DNA of 64,000 bases from Hymenobacter sedentarius (lineage in GTDB: Bacteria; Bacteroidota; Bacteroidia; Cytophagales; Hymenobacteraceae). Below are positions 8,179-17,561 of the stretch, one piece after another; within the stretch, counting starts at the first letter, position 1, and each line of letters opens with the position of its first letter. Below the pieces are notes generated by a model. That model was not told the origin of the DNA. It made no database searches and saw nothing but the letters and a program-made list of their open reading frames with translations. The stretch lies in NCBI RefSeq assembly GCF_001507645.1, contig NZ_CP013909.1, positions 2,976,001 through 3,040,000 of the forward strand, given 5' to 3'. The position numbers and the translations under genes were made by a program.

Positions 8179-9990
8179 TTATAGCTTCTCTTCGAGCCAC
8201 AAGTACCCGGCTGCTAGAAGGAATAGCCCGAAAAACCAGGCTGCTGGCCAGGGCACTTGTACGGTATTGGTTGGCTGCTGGCCTGGGCTAGTAGGGGGTG
8301 TTGAGCGCCCGGCAGCCGCTAGTTGGCGCTCTTGTAGCTCGGGGCCCTGCCAGGCCGTGGCCGGGAATACATAGAAACTCTGAGCGATGCGGCCGGGGCC
8401 GCGCACCTGGTACCAGCCCGGAACAGCGGGCCAGAATTGGGCGGTGCTCCACTCGGGCAGGCGCGTATCCTGGCGCAGGGCCAGGCGCACGGCTGGGCCT
8501 CCGGCCAGGGCGCCCGCCGTGGGCTGGGCATCGGGCATAGCTCCGGTAAGGCGCAGTGTGCTTGGCTGATGCGGGCGGGGCCAGCGCGGGGAAATGTGCC
8601 AGGTGGCCGCGGGTTGGGCTGGAGGCGTGGCGGCCGTGAGCAGCCGGGTCCAGAAAGAGGCATACACCGGCGTGCGGTCTTGCAGCGCCCACTGGAAAGT
8701 TTCGGGCACTACCGATACCACCACGAAGCCCAACCCCATGCGCCGGCTGGCGGCCACCAGCGCCTGGCCCGGGCCAGTGATGAGCGGGTGCAGGGCCGGG
8801 GCCGGACGCAGCTGAGCTGGTATGGCCGCCCGGGCTTCAGCTGGGGCATCGGGCCAGGCGAGGGCTTGGGGCAGGGCCTGCGTCGCCGCGCGAGGTAGCA
8901 CTGCAAAATCGGCCCGGGCGGGCGTGGTGCGGGGCAGGGCGCTGCCATTGGCCAGCACCACAAGCCCAACCCGGCCCGAGCTGATGGCAGTTTGTAGAGC
9001 GCGGACTTCGGCGCCCGCCAAGCCGGCCAGCGTCGGAGCATCAGCAATTATTACCGAATAGTGGCTGAGTAGGGCCGGCGTGAGGCTGTTTAACGCCAGC
9101 GCCGGCTGATTCACGAAGTCGGTTTGCACCAGGCCGCGGCTCACTGTGGTGCGCAAGGCCACCGGGTAGTGAGCTTCGGCTAAGTAGTTTTTTAGGAATT
9201 TAAATTCGAAGGAGGGCGTCGCCGTCAGCAGCAGCACGGCAGGCAATGGTGCGGTGGTTATTTCCACCGGTACCGGCTCGGCGGCCAGCAGCTGGCCCGG
9301 CCGGCGGAGTTGCAGCTCGTAGAGCGCCAGCCCGGCCGTCTTGGGCTGGTACCGCAGCCGGAAGGCCCCGCTGCCAGCCGGCAGCCGCACGGAGTCTCGG
9401 GCGGTGCCGGCGGCCCGCAGATACACCCATGCCGGCTTGCTCCCTTTAGGAGCTGCGACGGTTCCTTCCACATACAGGGCCTCGCCCAAGGCAAGCTTCT
9501 GCGGCCATAAAGCCGTGCGGAAACCGCTGAACTCTGGTGCTGGATGCAACTGCACCGGCATATTGCCCAGAGTTGCCAAATCGGTTGCCGGTAGGCCCTG
9601 GCCCACCACGTGCAGACGGCGCAGCGCGGGCCGCTGCTCAGCTAGTGCGAGCAAGCTGGCCAGGGGGCGAGCTTTGGTGGGCGCGGCGGCGATGCCGTAG
9701 TACCACACCGGAGTTCCAGCCCCCAACCGGCGCAACAGCTGGCGCAGCGTATCGGGTTGATAGCCGTCGGTAAGCAGGATGGCCTCGGCGCGGGCCGCGG
9801 GCAGCTGGCGCATGGGCGGGAAGGCCAGGAACCACAGCGCCCCAGCGGCTACCGCGCCGGCTACTACGCGCGCCCCGCGCTGGCGCCGGCGCGGCCGCTG
9901 CCAGGCCAGCACCATCAGCCCAATGCCAAGCACCAGGCACAGCGCCAGCAGGATATAGTAAACCGTAGGGTGGGGTAGCGTTCGGAGCAA
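8179..9990 (-). CDS. Membrane-anchored protein of the MoxR/BatA cluster, unknown function
   Basis: A 603-residue protein that I cannot assign to a named family. It has two membrane segments at the N-terminus (about 11-29 and 42-60), a large periplasmic part, and a C-terminal helix (AAWFFGLFLLAAGYLW). The middle contains a beta-sandwich-like segment (LALGEALYVEGTVAAP) and a flavodoxin-like or glutamine-amidotransferase-like part (ALLSHYSVIIADAPTLAGL, VGLVVLANGSALP). In this gene order homologous proteins lie beside BatA-type proteins and resemble them in design, which suggests it belongs to the same complex. Its start lies 4 bases after the DUF4175-like gene's stop, so it is co-translated and is the last gene of the operon. 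Confidence 0.7.
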   Translation of the reverse strand: MLRTLPHPTVYYILLALCLVLGIGLMVLAWQRPRRRQRGARVVAGAVAAGALWFLAFPPMRQLPAARAEAILLTDGYQPDTLRQLLRRLGAGTPVWYYGIAAAPTKARPLASLLALAEQRPALRRLHVVGQGLPATDLATLGNMPVQLHPAPEFSGFRTALWPQKLALGEALYVEGTVAAPKGSKPAWVYLRAAGTARDSVRLPAGSGAFRLRYQPKTAGLALYELQLRRPGQLLAAEPVPVEITTAPLPAVLLLTATPSFEFKFLKNYLAEAHYPVALRTTVSRGLVQTDFVNQPALALNSLTPALLSHYSVIIADAPTLAGLAGAEVRALQTAISSGRVGLVVLANGSALPRTTPARADFAVLPRAATQALPQALAWPDAPAEARAAIPAQLRPAPALHPLITGPGQALVAASRRMGLGFVVVSVVPETFQWALQDRTPVYASFWTRLLTAATPPAQPAATWHISPRWPRPHQPSTLRLTGAMPDAQPTAGALAGGPAVRLALRQDTRLPEWSTAQFWPAVPGWYQVRGPGRIAQSFYVFPATAWQGPELQERQLAAAGRSTPPTSPGQQPTNTVQVPWPAAWFFGLFLLAAGYLWLEEKL

Positions 9991-9994
9991 AATT

Positions 9995-12253
9995 CTAGCG
10001 GCTTAACTCTTCAAAATAGCGGCGGGCCAGGCGGTTAGGAGCAGGAGTGGCCGGGGGTACCGGGGTCGGGGCAGCCAGCAAATCAGTGAGGGCGTGCTCC
10101 ACGGGCGGGCGGCACTCGGCGCAGGCGGGGCGCCCGGCCCGCACATCGCCCACCAGCTGCCTAAGCGCCCGCAGCGCTGGCAGGTACACGCCCGGCCGCT
10201 GCAGCGCCGCGCCCGAAAGCACGGCGCCAGCCTGCTCCAGCACGCGGGCATCGGCCGGGTTGGTCCGCGCTGCGCTGGAGTGTTGGGCCAGCCAGCGCAG
10301 GGCCGCCCGCACCTCGGGCTGGGTGGCGGGCGCGGGCAATTGCTGCTGGCGCTGGGGCACGGCGGCGCCGGCCAAGTCGCCGGTGAGGCGCAGGGTGGCT
10401 TCGGGGAGGGGCTGCAGCACGAAGCCGGCTTTCTTGACGAAGGCGCGGGTTTGCTGCTGCACCTGCTTGAGCAGGCGCAGGGCCCGGTACTCGTAGGGGA
10501 GGGCAGCCGCCAGCTGGCCGGTGCGCAGGCGCAGCTCGGCGGCCCACATCTGGTCGAGCACGGCGCGCAGCTTGGCCTTCACGGCGGGTTCCAGAAAGTC
10601 GGCCGTTTCGGAGTCGTCGTGCTTGTGCATGTAGGGCTCCATCAGCGCGTCGGTTTCGGCGGTGGGCGAGGCTTTGGCCGACGAGGCGGGCGGCTCGGGG
10701 TGGTCGTGGTGTTCTTCCTCGGCGGCCTCGGCGGTGGGGGCGGCGTGCTCAGTGGGCGCGTCCCCCTCGTCTTCGGCAATGGGCGAGTGCGGGGCCTGGG
10801 GGCTGATGCTGCCGCCCACTTCTTCGCCCATAAACTTGCCGTAGCGCAGGCGGAGCGTCTGCTGGTCGAAGCCCAAGGCATTGGCGCGGTTGGCCAGCGT
10901 GGCGGCGTCAAGCCGGGGCTTTTCGGCTATCAGCTTATCGGTGTCGATGATGATTTGGCGCTGGCTGCGGAAGTAAGCGGGCGCCACTTTTATGCCCATG
11001 CCCATGTCGGCCTGGCTGTCGGCCACAGCGGTGTCCTGCCACTGCACGAGGTAGGAGTCGGTGCGGGACGAGTGGCCGGCGTTGTCGCGGGCCGCGATGT
11101 AGAAGTACAGCTCGTCGCCGTAGGTGAGGCCCAGCTTGGGCAGGTTGAGCTGGCTGGCAAGGCTGGTTTGGGTGGGCTGGGCGCCCAGGCCTGCACTCAA
11201 ATCACGCCGCACTTCCCGGAATTTTACCGCCTCGCCCTGGCCCTGGGCTACGGTGATGACCAGCTCGGCGTGGCTCAGGCCGTAATCGTCGCGCACGGTG
11301 GCGCGCACCGGCAAGTCGGGCCGCATGCCGAAGTCCACCAAGGCATAAGGCTTAGGCGTTTGAATGCGGACCACGGGCGCCAGGTCGGCGCGCACGTCGA
11401 TGGCGTAGTCATCGGAAACGGTTCCGGCAAAGCGCAGGCGGTAGAGGGTAGAGCCCGTCAAGGTTTGCTCAGCGAAATACACGCCCGGCTGCCCGGCTAC
11501 TGGCTGCATGCGCAGCCGCTGCCGGCCCAGCTCCACTTCGGGCGCCGTGCGGCTGGCTTTGTTTACCCGCACCTGCCACCGCACCCCCGACCCCTGCGGG
11601 CACTGGAAAGATGCTTGTGAGGGCGCAAAACTGGGCTGGCGGGTGTAGGCCGGAGGCGTCACCCGCACCTGCGTTTCCAAGATGCGGGCCGGCACTTGCC
11701 CCGCTACTGTAGGCGCGCTGTTGGAATAATGCACGGCAACTCTGGCCGGCTTCACCAGCTTTTCAACCTGCGGCAACCACCACACCGCCGCGCTGCCCGT
11801 CAGAAGCAAAGCCGTGAGCAGCAGCGGCACTTGGAAGGAAACAGGAAGAGATAATTCCTTGGCAACTTCCAGCTCGCCCAGCCGCCGCGCCACCCGCTGC
11901 TGCTGCAGTAGCTCCAGTAAATTCAGGTTTTGGGGCTGCTGTAATAGTAGGCCGGTGCTGTCCTCCAGGGCCGGAAATTGACGGTCCAGGCGCTGCGCGA
12001 TGGTGGCGGGCAGGTGCCGCAGCGGCCATAGCAGCCACCCCAGAGCCAGCAGCCCAAGTGCCGCCAATGTAGCAAAGCCCAGTTGAGCTGCGGGCAAGTG
12101 CCGGCTCAGCAAAACCAGCAGCAAGGCCCCGGCTGCCGCAGGTATCAATATGCCGGCCGCGCGCCGCCACGCATAGCGGCGCCCTACCGCCCGCAGCAGC
12201 TGCCGAGCCTGCGCTAAATCCAGCGTTTGAGAAGTGGCTACCGGCTGGCTCAT
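9995..12253 (-). CDS. DUF4175-like membrane protein
   Basis: A 752-residue protein with helices near 33-52, 56-76 and 142-162, then a long periplasmic region. That region has beta-rich motifs (RVTPPAYTRQPSFAPSQ, VRATVRDDYGLSHAELVITV, LGLTYGDELYFYIAARDNAG) typical of DUF4175-like proteins. An acidic, His- and Glu-rich low-complexity stretch (about 475-530) and a helical C-terminus follow. Many relatives are longer (often over 1000 residues), so this is a short version. Its start overlaps the BatA-type stop by 4 bases (ATGA), indicating coupled translation. The biochemical role of the family is not established; association with MoxR/VWA complexes is by gene order. Confidence 0.75.
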   Translation of the reverse strand: MSQPVATSQTLDLAQARQLLRAVGRRYAWRRAAGILIPAAAGALLLVLLSRHLPAAQLGFATLAALGLLALGWLLWPLRHLPATIAQRLDRQFPALEDSTGLLLQQPQNLNLLELLQQQRVARRLGELEVAKELSLPVSFQVPLLLTALLLTGSAAVWWLPQVEKLVKPARVAVHYSNSAPTVAGQVPARILETQVRVTPPAYTRQPSFAPSQASFQCPQGSGVRWQVRVNKASRTAPEVELGRQRLRMQPVAGQPGVYFAEQTLTGSTLYRLRFAGTVSDDYAIDVRADLAPVVRIQTPKPYALVDFGMRPDLPVRATVRDDYGLSHAELVITVAQGQGEAVKFREVRRDLSAGLGAQPTQTSLASQLNLPKLGLTYGDELYFYIAARDNAGHSSRTDSYLVQWQDTAVADSQADMGMGIKVAPAYFRSQRQIIIDTDKLIAEKPRLDAATLANRANALGFDQQTLRLRYGKFMGEEVGGSISPQAPHSPIAEDEGDAPTEHAAPTAEAAEEEHHDHPEPPASSAKASPTAETDALMEPYMHKHDDSETADFLEPAVKAKLRAVLDQMWAAELRLRTGQLAAALPYEYRALRLLKQVQQQTRAFVKKAGFVLQPLPEATLRLTGDLAGAAVPQRQQQLPAPATQPEVRAALRWLAQHSSAARTNPADARVLEQAGAVLSGAALQRPGVYLPALRALRQLVGDVRAGRPACAECRPPVEHALTDLLAAPTPVPPATPAPNRLARRYFEELSR

Positions 12254-13905
12254 AGAACAGTAGAAGAAGGCAAAGCCTGCATTTCCCGGCGACGGGCCAG
12301 CAGGCGTTCAAGGGCAAAGAGCAGCCCGGCTATCAGCACCAGCCACGGCCGCAAATCTGATTGGCGGAAGCTTTGCGTTACGGCACTCGGCGTCGCAACC
12401 GCGGGAGCGCCAGGGGCGGTGCCAGCACTCAAGCGAAGCTGCGTGGGGTCCAGTGCGCGCTGGTCGTGGGAAGCCAGCTCCTGGGCAAGGGCAGGCTCGG
12501 CAATGTCTACTGCATCAGCCGTTTCGGGCTGTAGCAGAGTTAGCAGCCGCGTGGGCAAGGTTGGATTGTCGGCCATGTCGCTCCAGGCTGGGGCTAGGCG
12601 GGTGGCCAGTTGGTAGAACGCGCCCTGGCCCCACTTCTGCCGCGACAGCACTGCCCGGCCCCGGCCATCCGTCCACAGTGGGTAGCTGGCCGCAGCGGTT
12701 GCCGGGCTGGGCTGCTTCGTACTGCGGCGGAAGATGGTTGCGGGGGTTTCATCGGCCTCGGTCACGGCCAGGCTAGCCTTATCGACTACGCCAGCCCCGG
12801 GAGCTTCTTGCCAGACTTGAGCGCCGGCCTTCACGGCATCGCGCCAAGTGACTGGCAATGGAGCATCGGTGAGCCAAAACAGCCAGTCCGGCGAGGTAGT
12901 TGGGCTGGGTGGTGTGCTGGTCGTGCTCAAAGCCAGCGGCACAGGCAGGCCAGCAGCGGCAGCCCGAAGCCCGGCCTGCAGGTAACGCGCATCCGAAGCA
13001 TAATCAGCAGTCGCATAAATGATTATGCGCAGGGGCTTCGAGCGAACCTGGATGGGGGTCAGCTGTTTGGCGACGGTGCCCGAAGCTGACGCAATGGGCT
13101 GCAATTGGCTGCCGTCGGCGTTGGTCTCGAAGCGAAGCGGCGGCACTTCGGCAAGGCGGACAAGGCCCCCAGCCGCCGGCCGGGCCACCGATACCACCCG
13201 AAACGAGGTCCGGGTTTCGTTGCTTTGGCCCAATAGCAGGCGCAGGCTGTCGCCCCGCAGCGCGGCCGCCTGCACCCAGGTTTCAGAAGCAGCATTGGGC
13301 AGGGCTTGCCAAGTGACGTTAGCGGGAAGTGGGGACTGAGTTCCCTGAAAGCCACGCAGCGAAGCCGGCGTGAGCACGAAAAGCGGCTGGCCGGGAAACG
13401 TGCCAGCCGCCTGCTGAACCCGCGCCCACTGAAAATTCGCCGCCGAGGGACTTACGGCCGCCAGCAGCCGCGCACTATCGCGCTGCCCCAGCGAATCGGC
13501 CCGCCAGGCCGCCCGCGACATCTTGGGGAAGCCCGAGGCCAGCCACCGTAGCGCATAGCCCTTCCGCCGCAGCGAGTCAACCAGCGGCCGCGACGCCGCC
13601 AGGGCCGGAGTGCCAATCAGTTCGGGACTCACCAGCACCTGGCCCCGGCCGGCCGGCAGCGCCTGGCGCCACACCGGGCCCGCTAGCGACAGCGCCAGCA
13701 CCGCCAGCAGGGCCGCCCGCAGCAGCAGCAGCCACAGCTGCTCGGGCTTGAGGTTGCGGAGCCGGCGATTGGCGCCGGCCTCCAGCCAGCGGAGGCTGCC
13801 CACGGCCACCTCGCGGCCCGGGCGGCGGTTCCAGAGATGAATCGCCACCGGCACCAACAGCCCCAATAAGGCCAGCAGTGCAGATGGGGTGAGCAGCGTA
13901 AGCAA
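12250..13905 (-). CDS. BatA-type membrane protein
   Basis: A 551-residue protein with the BatA N-terminal domain: TPSALLALLGLLVPVAIHLW, then RRPGREVAVGSLRWLE, and a second helix (LWLLLLRAALLAVLALSLAG). The rest is a periplasmic region with a VWA- or GATase-like fold (QVLVSPELIGTPALAAS near residue 88). A final helix lies near 523-541 (LRPWLVLIAGLLFALERLLA). I see no intact MIDAS DxSxS motif, so metal-dependent VWA ligand binding is doubtful. It probably forms part of a MoxR-chaperoned envelope complex with DUF58 and DUF4175 proteins. The gap upstream (13906-14133) shows nothing clear. Confidence 0.8.
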   Translation of the reverse strand: MLTLLTPSALLALLGLLVPVAIHLWNRRPGREVAVGSLRWLEAGANRRLRNLKPEQLWLLLLRAALLAVLALSLAGPVWRQALPAGRGQVLVSPELIGTPALAASRPLVDSLRRKGYALRWLASGFPKMSRAAWRADSLGQRDSARLLAAVSPSAANFQWARVQQAAGTFPGQPLFVLTPASLRGFQGTQSPLPANVTWQALPNAASETWVQAAALRGDSLRLLLGQSNETRTSFRVVSVARPAAGGLVRLAEVPPLRFETNADGSQLQPIASASGTVAKQLTPIQVRSKPLRIIIYATADYASDARYLQAGLRAAAAGLPVPLALSTTSTPPSPTTSPDWLFWLTDAPLPVTWRDAVKAGAQVWQEAPGAGVVDKASLAVTEADETPATIFRRSTKQPSPATAAASYPLWTDGRGRAVLSRQKWGQGAFYQLATRLAPAWSDMADNPTLPTRLLTLLQPETADAVDIAEPALAQELASHDQRALDPTQLRLSAGTAPGAPAVATPSAVTQSFRQSDLRPWLVLIAGLLFALERLLARRREMQALPSSTVL

Positions 13906-14133
13906 GGAAGTTAGGTCAGGATAAGGTCAGGGCACAGACGCAGGAAAGTTGCTGACCATTGCACGGGCCCCTCAACAAAGAGCGGTGCAGCGGGAGAAAC
14001 GGGAATAACAAAAGTAGGCGAAGCAGCCAACCCGTTTGCACTTATTTCTGCATCCCCCTACCTGAACTATGCCTTGACCTTGTCCATACTGCCGCAACCG
14101 GCCTACACCACGGGCCGTCGCGCGGCCAACGGC

Positions 14134-14910
14134 TTAAAAGCCATCCAGAATGCCCTTCAGGTCGCGGGCTTTTTCCAGGGTCTTAAACTCGGCCTGCAGG
14201 GACCGCACGCGCACCCGGTCTTCGATGGGGAGCTGGTCGCCCACCTGGCTGTAACGGTCGTTGAGGCGGCTCAACACGAGGTTGGCTTCGTCCCAGTTGG
14301 CCTTGGTCCAGCGGCTATGCTGCGCCCGCGTCGACTCGACCAGGCGCGAGTAGAGGTCAGGCAGGGCGCTGGCCATGGCCCGGTTGATGGGGGCACTGGT
14401 GTTGAGCAGCTTGCGCTGCACGGCGCTCACGGCGCTGTCGCGGGCTTCGCCCACGAGCACGGTTTCAGGCACCGGGTGGCCCTGCTCGGCGGCCCAGGCT
14501 TTGTAGCGAGCCTTCTGGCCCAGGTACTCCCGCCGCGACTGCACTGAGAGGCTGTCGGTGGCACCATCCAAGCGCTTGGTCATGCGGGTGTAGTCGCTCT
14601 GCAGCCTGCCCCAGTCGAGGCGCACCGTGGCCATGTTTAGCTCCAGCTTTGCATCGACCCAATTGCTGAAGGTCCGCAAGGCCTGTTCGGGGGTAGTGGC
14701 CGGGGCTTTGCTCTTGGTGGCTGCTTTGGTAGTTACGGTCGCCTTCTTGGCCGTGGTGGTTACTTTGGTGGTAGTGGCCACCTTGGCAGCAGTAGTGGTG
14801 GCGGAGGTAGTGGTTTTCTTGGCCGCTGTCGTCTGTTGGGCCGAGGCGGCGGTAACGGCCAGCGGAAACATCAGGGCGATAAGCGCGATGGGGAGAAGAA
14901 TGCGTTTCAT
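14134..14910 (-). CDS. Secreted Thr/Lys/Ala-rich protein, unknown function
   Basis: A 258-residue protein with a clean signal peptide (LIALMFPLAVTAASAQ). A low-complexity stretch at about 26-75 is made almost wholly of Thr, Ala, Lys and Val (for example TTAAKVATTTKVTTTAKK). The C-terminal two thirds are predicted helical and charged (SNWVDAKLELNMATVRLDWG, LNDRYSQVGDQLPIEDRVR). The low-complexity part could act as a cell-wall-binding or flexible linker; this is inference. It sits within the MoxR cluster between the DUF58 and BatA-type genes but is separated from both by over 200 bases, unlike the tight spacing downstream, so it may have its own promoter. I recognise no family. Confidence 0.7.
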   Translation of the reverse strand: MKRILLPIALIALMFPLAVTAASAQQTTAAKKTTTSATTTAAKVATTTKVTTTAKKATVTTKAATKSKAPATTPEQALRTFSNWVDAKLELNMATVRLDWGRLQSDYTRMTKRLDGATDSLSVQSRREYLGQKARYKAWAAEQGHPVPETVLVGEARDSAVSAVQRKLLNTSAPINRAMASALPDLYSRLVESTRAQHSRWTKANWDEANLVLSRLNDRYSQVGDQLPIEDRVRVRSLQAEFKTLEKARDLKGILDGF

Positions 14911-15156
14911 AAGTTGGGTAAAGGGAAACTATACGAACGTCCGGCTACCGGGCGCCAACCAGGATGGGCAATTACCGGCCCAAAAACATGGTCACTTACG
15001 GCTCTGGTTCTTTTTTAGCGAAAGAACGCCTCCGCTGCCTCCCGGTTTCTTCACCTTGTGCCAGTGGCTTTAATGGTTAAAACCAGCAAAAATGCCTGGC
15101 AATACAGGGTGACTTATGCCCCTGATCAGGCCAAGCACGGCCGCTAGCTCAACGAC

Positions 15157-16032
15157 TCAACTCGACAAATTGCGGCGACGCAGAAATTCCCGGATGGCCA
15201 AATCCAGTGGTTCGCCGGTGCTGAGCTGGTGGTAGTCGAAGCCTTTGCGGCGGGCGGCCTGGGCCGTTTCTTTAAGCCACTGCTGTAGCTGTTGCTGGTA
15301 GGCGGGGCGCTGCTGGTCGGCATCAAGCTGCATGGTGCGCCCACTTTCCAAGTCCCTGAAAGTGACGGCGCCTTGGTAGCTGAATTTCAGTTCGTTATTC
15401 GCGAGTAAATGCAGCAGCAAAACGTCGCCGCTCACGGCCCGTAGGCGGGTGAGCAGGGCATTTATCTCGGATTCTTCTTCGTACAAATCACTCACGCAGA
15501 CGGTGAGGGAGCGCTGCCTGCGCGCCGTGAGCGGGGCCAGCGTGGCGGCATCGGGGAAGTGGCCGGTAGCTTCGGCCGTTTCGAGGGCATGGTAAATACG
15601 CGGCAGCTGGCGGGTGTCGGCGCGGGCGGGCAGGTGGCGCAGGCCCGCCGGGCTCAGGATAGTTAGCCCAACGGAGTCGCCCTGCTGATGGCTGATGTAG
15701 GCCAGCGCGGCCAGCAGCAGCCGAGCGTAGTCGAGCTTGGTCAGGCCGTTGTCGTCGCGGTGGTTCATGCTGGCGCTGGCGTCGAGCAGCAGGTGCACGG
15801 TCAGGCAGGTGTCTACTTCCGACTCGCGCAGGTAGTAGCGGTCGGAGCGGGCGGCCAGTCGCCAGTCGAGGCGGCGCAGGTCGTCGCCGGGCTGGTAGGG
15901 GCGGTACTGGCTGAACTCCATGCCCGGGCCGTGCCGGCGGCTGGCGTGCGCGCCGTTCATAAAGCCCTGGGCCGCTTGCCGCGCGGCCAGGGAGAGGTTG
16001 CGCAAGCCGTGAAGGAGTTCGGGGTTCAGCAT
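15157..16032 (-). CDS. DUF58 domain protein
   Basis: A 291-residue cytoplasmic protein of the DUF58 family, which carries a degenerate von Willebrand A fold. Family signatures are GMEFSQYRPYQPGDDLRRLDW at the N-terminus (part of the motif near residue 36-56) and DTCLTVHLLLDASASMNH, where DASAS is a MIDAS-like DxSxS (about 88-92). DUF58 proteins pair with MoxR ATPases, whose gene lies just upstream on the same strand. A family B palindrome (16111-16170) separates the two, so read-through may be attenuated. Client proteins are not known from sequence. Confidence 0.92.
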   Translation of the reverse strand: MLNPELLHGLRNLSLAARQAAQGFMNGAHASRRHGPGMEFSQYRPYQPGDDLRRLDWRLAARSDRYYLRESEVDTCLTVHLLLDASASMNHRDDNGLTKLDYARLLLAALAYISHQQGDSVGLTILSPAGLRHLPARADTRQLPRIYHALETAEATGHFPDAATLAPLTARRQRSLTVCVSDLYEEESEINALLTRLRAVSGDVLLLHLLANNELKFSYQGAVTFRDLESGRTMQLDADQQRPAYQQQLQQWLKETAQAARRKGFDYHQLSTGEPLDLAIREFLRRRNLSS

Positions 16033-16110
16033 GTGGGGCTTGGAGTCAGAGTGTCTGGTAGGGCCTTTAGGAGTTGTATTTATCGGCAGTGCGGCTATGC
16101 TATTTACCGT

Positions 16111-16170
16111 CTGTCATGCAGAGCGCGGCGAAGCATCTTATCGCCGCTGAACCGACTAGCTCAGCATGAC
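16111..16170. repeat. Family B palindromic repeat, partial
   Basis: The left arm CTGTCATGCAGAGCGCGGCG runs on to AAGCATCTTA; the right arm is shortened to about TAGCTCAGCATGACG. It lies between the MoxR and DUF58 genes and is a degenerate member of the palindromes at 33596 and 40461. Confidence 0.65.
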
Positions 16171-16183
16171 GTTCTATTTCCAG

Positions 16184-17167
16184 CTACACCGTTACCGCAA
16201 CGGCTCCTAACAATGCAGCTACTGCATCGTCAGCGGTCAGGTTTTCAGCTTCCGCGTTGAAATTGAGCAGGACCCGGTGGCGCAATACTGGCGGCGCCAG
16301 CGTGCGGATATCCTCCAGCGTTGCGGCAAAGCGGCCGTGCAGCAAGGCCCGGGCTTTAGCACACAGGATGAGCGCCTGCCCAGCCCGCGGCCCAGCGCCC
16401 CAGCGGCCGTACTCTTTGATGAACTGCACTTCCGACGTAGCCGGCCGGGTGGCGCGCACCAAGCGGTTGACGAAATCCATGAGCTCGGGGCTAAAGCTGA
16501 CCTGACGCACCAGCTGCTGCAGCTGCCGGATGTCGGCGCCGCCTAGCACGGGCTTCACCTGCTGACCGTTGGCGCCGGTGGTGCCGCGCAATACGGCCAG
16601 CTCCTCCGCGGCTGTGGGGTAGCCGATGCGCACGTAGAGCAGGAAGCGGTCGAGCTGGGCTTCGGGCAGGGGGTAGGTACCGCTCTGCTCGATGGGGTTT
16701 TGGGTGGCCAGCAGGAAGAAGGGCTTGGGCAGGGCGTGCTCGGTGCCGGCGTAGGTTACGTGGCCTTCCTGCATGGCTTCTAGCAGGGCAGCCTGGGTTT
16801 TGGGCGGCGTCCGGTTGATTTCGTCGGCCAGCACGAGGCTAGCGAAAATGGGACCGGGGTTGAACTTGAACGAGCGGTGGCCGGTGCCGTGGTCTTCCTC
16901 CAGCACCTCGGTGCCGAGGATGTCGGTCGGCATCAGGTCCGGCGTGAACTGTATGCGGCGGAAGGGCAGGTCGGTGGCCGCGGCCAGCGTGCGCACGAGC
17001 AGCGTTTTGGCTAGGCCCGGTACACCTTCCAATAGGGCGTGGCCGCCGGCCAGCAGCGCTACCAACACTTCGTCAAGCACGGTCTCCTGGCCCACAATGA
17101 CCTTGGCAATTTCGGCTTTGAGCACTGGCAGCTTGGCCAGCAGGGTGTTCACTTCTTGTTCAGTCAT
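16184..17167 (-). CDS. MoxR family AAA+ ATPase
   Basis: A 327-residue cytoplasmic AAA+ ATPase of the MoxR (AAA_3) group, a chaperone-like enzyme that assembles or activates VWA-containing partners. Visible motifs are VIVGQE near the start, Walker A GVPGLAKT (48-55), the FTPDLMPTDILGTEV segment (74-88), Walker B LVLADEINRTPP (111-122), sensor 1 in LLATQNPIEQ and a C-terminal lid with PVLRHRVLLNF. The gene lies between the DUF4159 region upstream and DUF58 downstream on the minus strand. The assignment is secure; substrate proteins are presumed to be the DUF58 and BatA-type products. Confidence 0.95.
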   Translation of the reverse strand: MTEQEVNTLLAKLPVLKAEIAKVIVGQETVLDEVLVALLAGGHALLEGVPGLAKTLLVRTLAAATDLPFRRIQFTPDLMPTDILGTEVLEEDHGTGHRSFKFNPGPIFASLVLADEINRTPPKTQAALLEAMQEGHVTYAGTEHALPKPFFLLATQNPIEQSGTYPLPEAQLDRFLLYVRIGYPTAAEELAVLRGTTGANGQQVKPVLGGADIRQLQQLVRQVSFSPELMDFVNRLVRATRPATSEVQFIKEYGRWGAGPRAGQALILCAKARALLHGRFAATLEDIRTLAPPVLRHRVLLNFNAEAENLTADDAVAALLGAVAVTV

Positions 17168-17208
17168 TAGGTTAAGAAATACTTCATTGCCAAAAGAGGC
17201 CTGAGGAT

Positions 17209-17520
17209 TTAACGTTTTTGAAATGTGTTGCTCACATATTTTATTAGGCCATATAGGCTAAGAAGTGTAGCACCTATTATTAGTCTTGTTCCAAAAAGAA
17301 TTCTTAAGCCCCAATCCATGCAGAATAGATATACAAAAGCTGTGACCGTCAGATAAAACAGAATGAGCCTAAGATTACTGAATCGATATTTGCTTTTATC
17401 ATGCCGTGCTCCTCTTTTATGATATAATGAATACAGGCCTGAAAGTGCTAGAATAGGCATAAATAGACCAGCGCAGCACAAAGCAAAAACTTCAAAACCA
17501 GTAGTCGCCTTGAAATACAT
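17209..17520 (-). CDS. Small membrane protein, unknown, AT-rich
   Basis: A 103-residue protein with an N-terminal helix (FEVFALCCAGLFMPILALSG), a basic loop (YHKRGARHDKSKYRFSN) and further hydrophobic stretches (LILFYLTVTAFVYLF and a C-terminal helix), so probably three membrane segments. The coding region is visibly richer in A and T than its neighbours, and it lies between DUF4159 and MoxR where most relatives have no gene. This points to a late insertion, although synteny is intact on both sides. No family is recognised. Confidence 0.6.
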   Translation of the reverse strand: MYFKATTGFEVFALCCAGLFMPILALSGLYSLYHKRGARHDKSKYRFSNLRLILFYLTVTAFVYLFCMDWGLRILFGTRLIIGATLLSLYGLIKYVSNTFQKR

Positions 17521-17561
17521 TGCTTATTGGTGTCTTGTGATTAAATGAAATAATCAGCAGC

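Noticed and set aside
10094..11620. A 508-codon plus-strand frame antisense to the DUF4175-like gene.
   Set aside because: Gly/Val/Gln-rich with no domain; it mirrors codon-position bias of the real gene.
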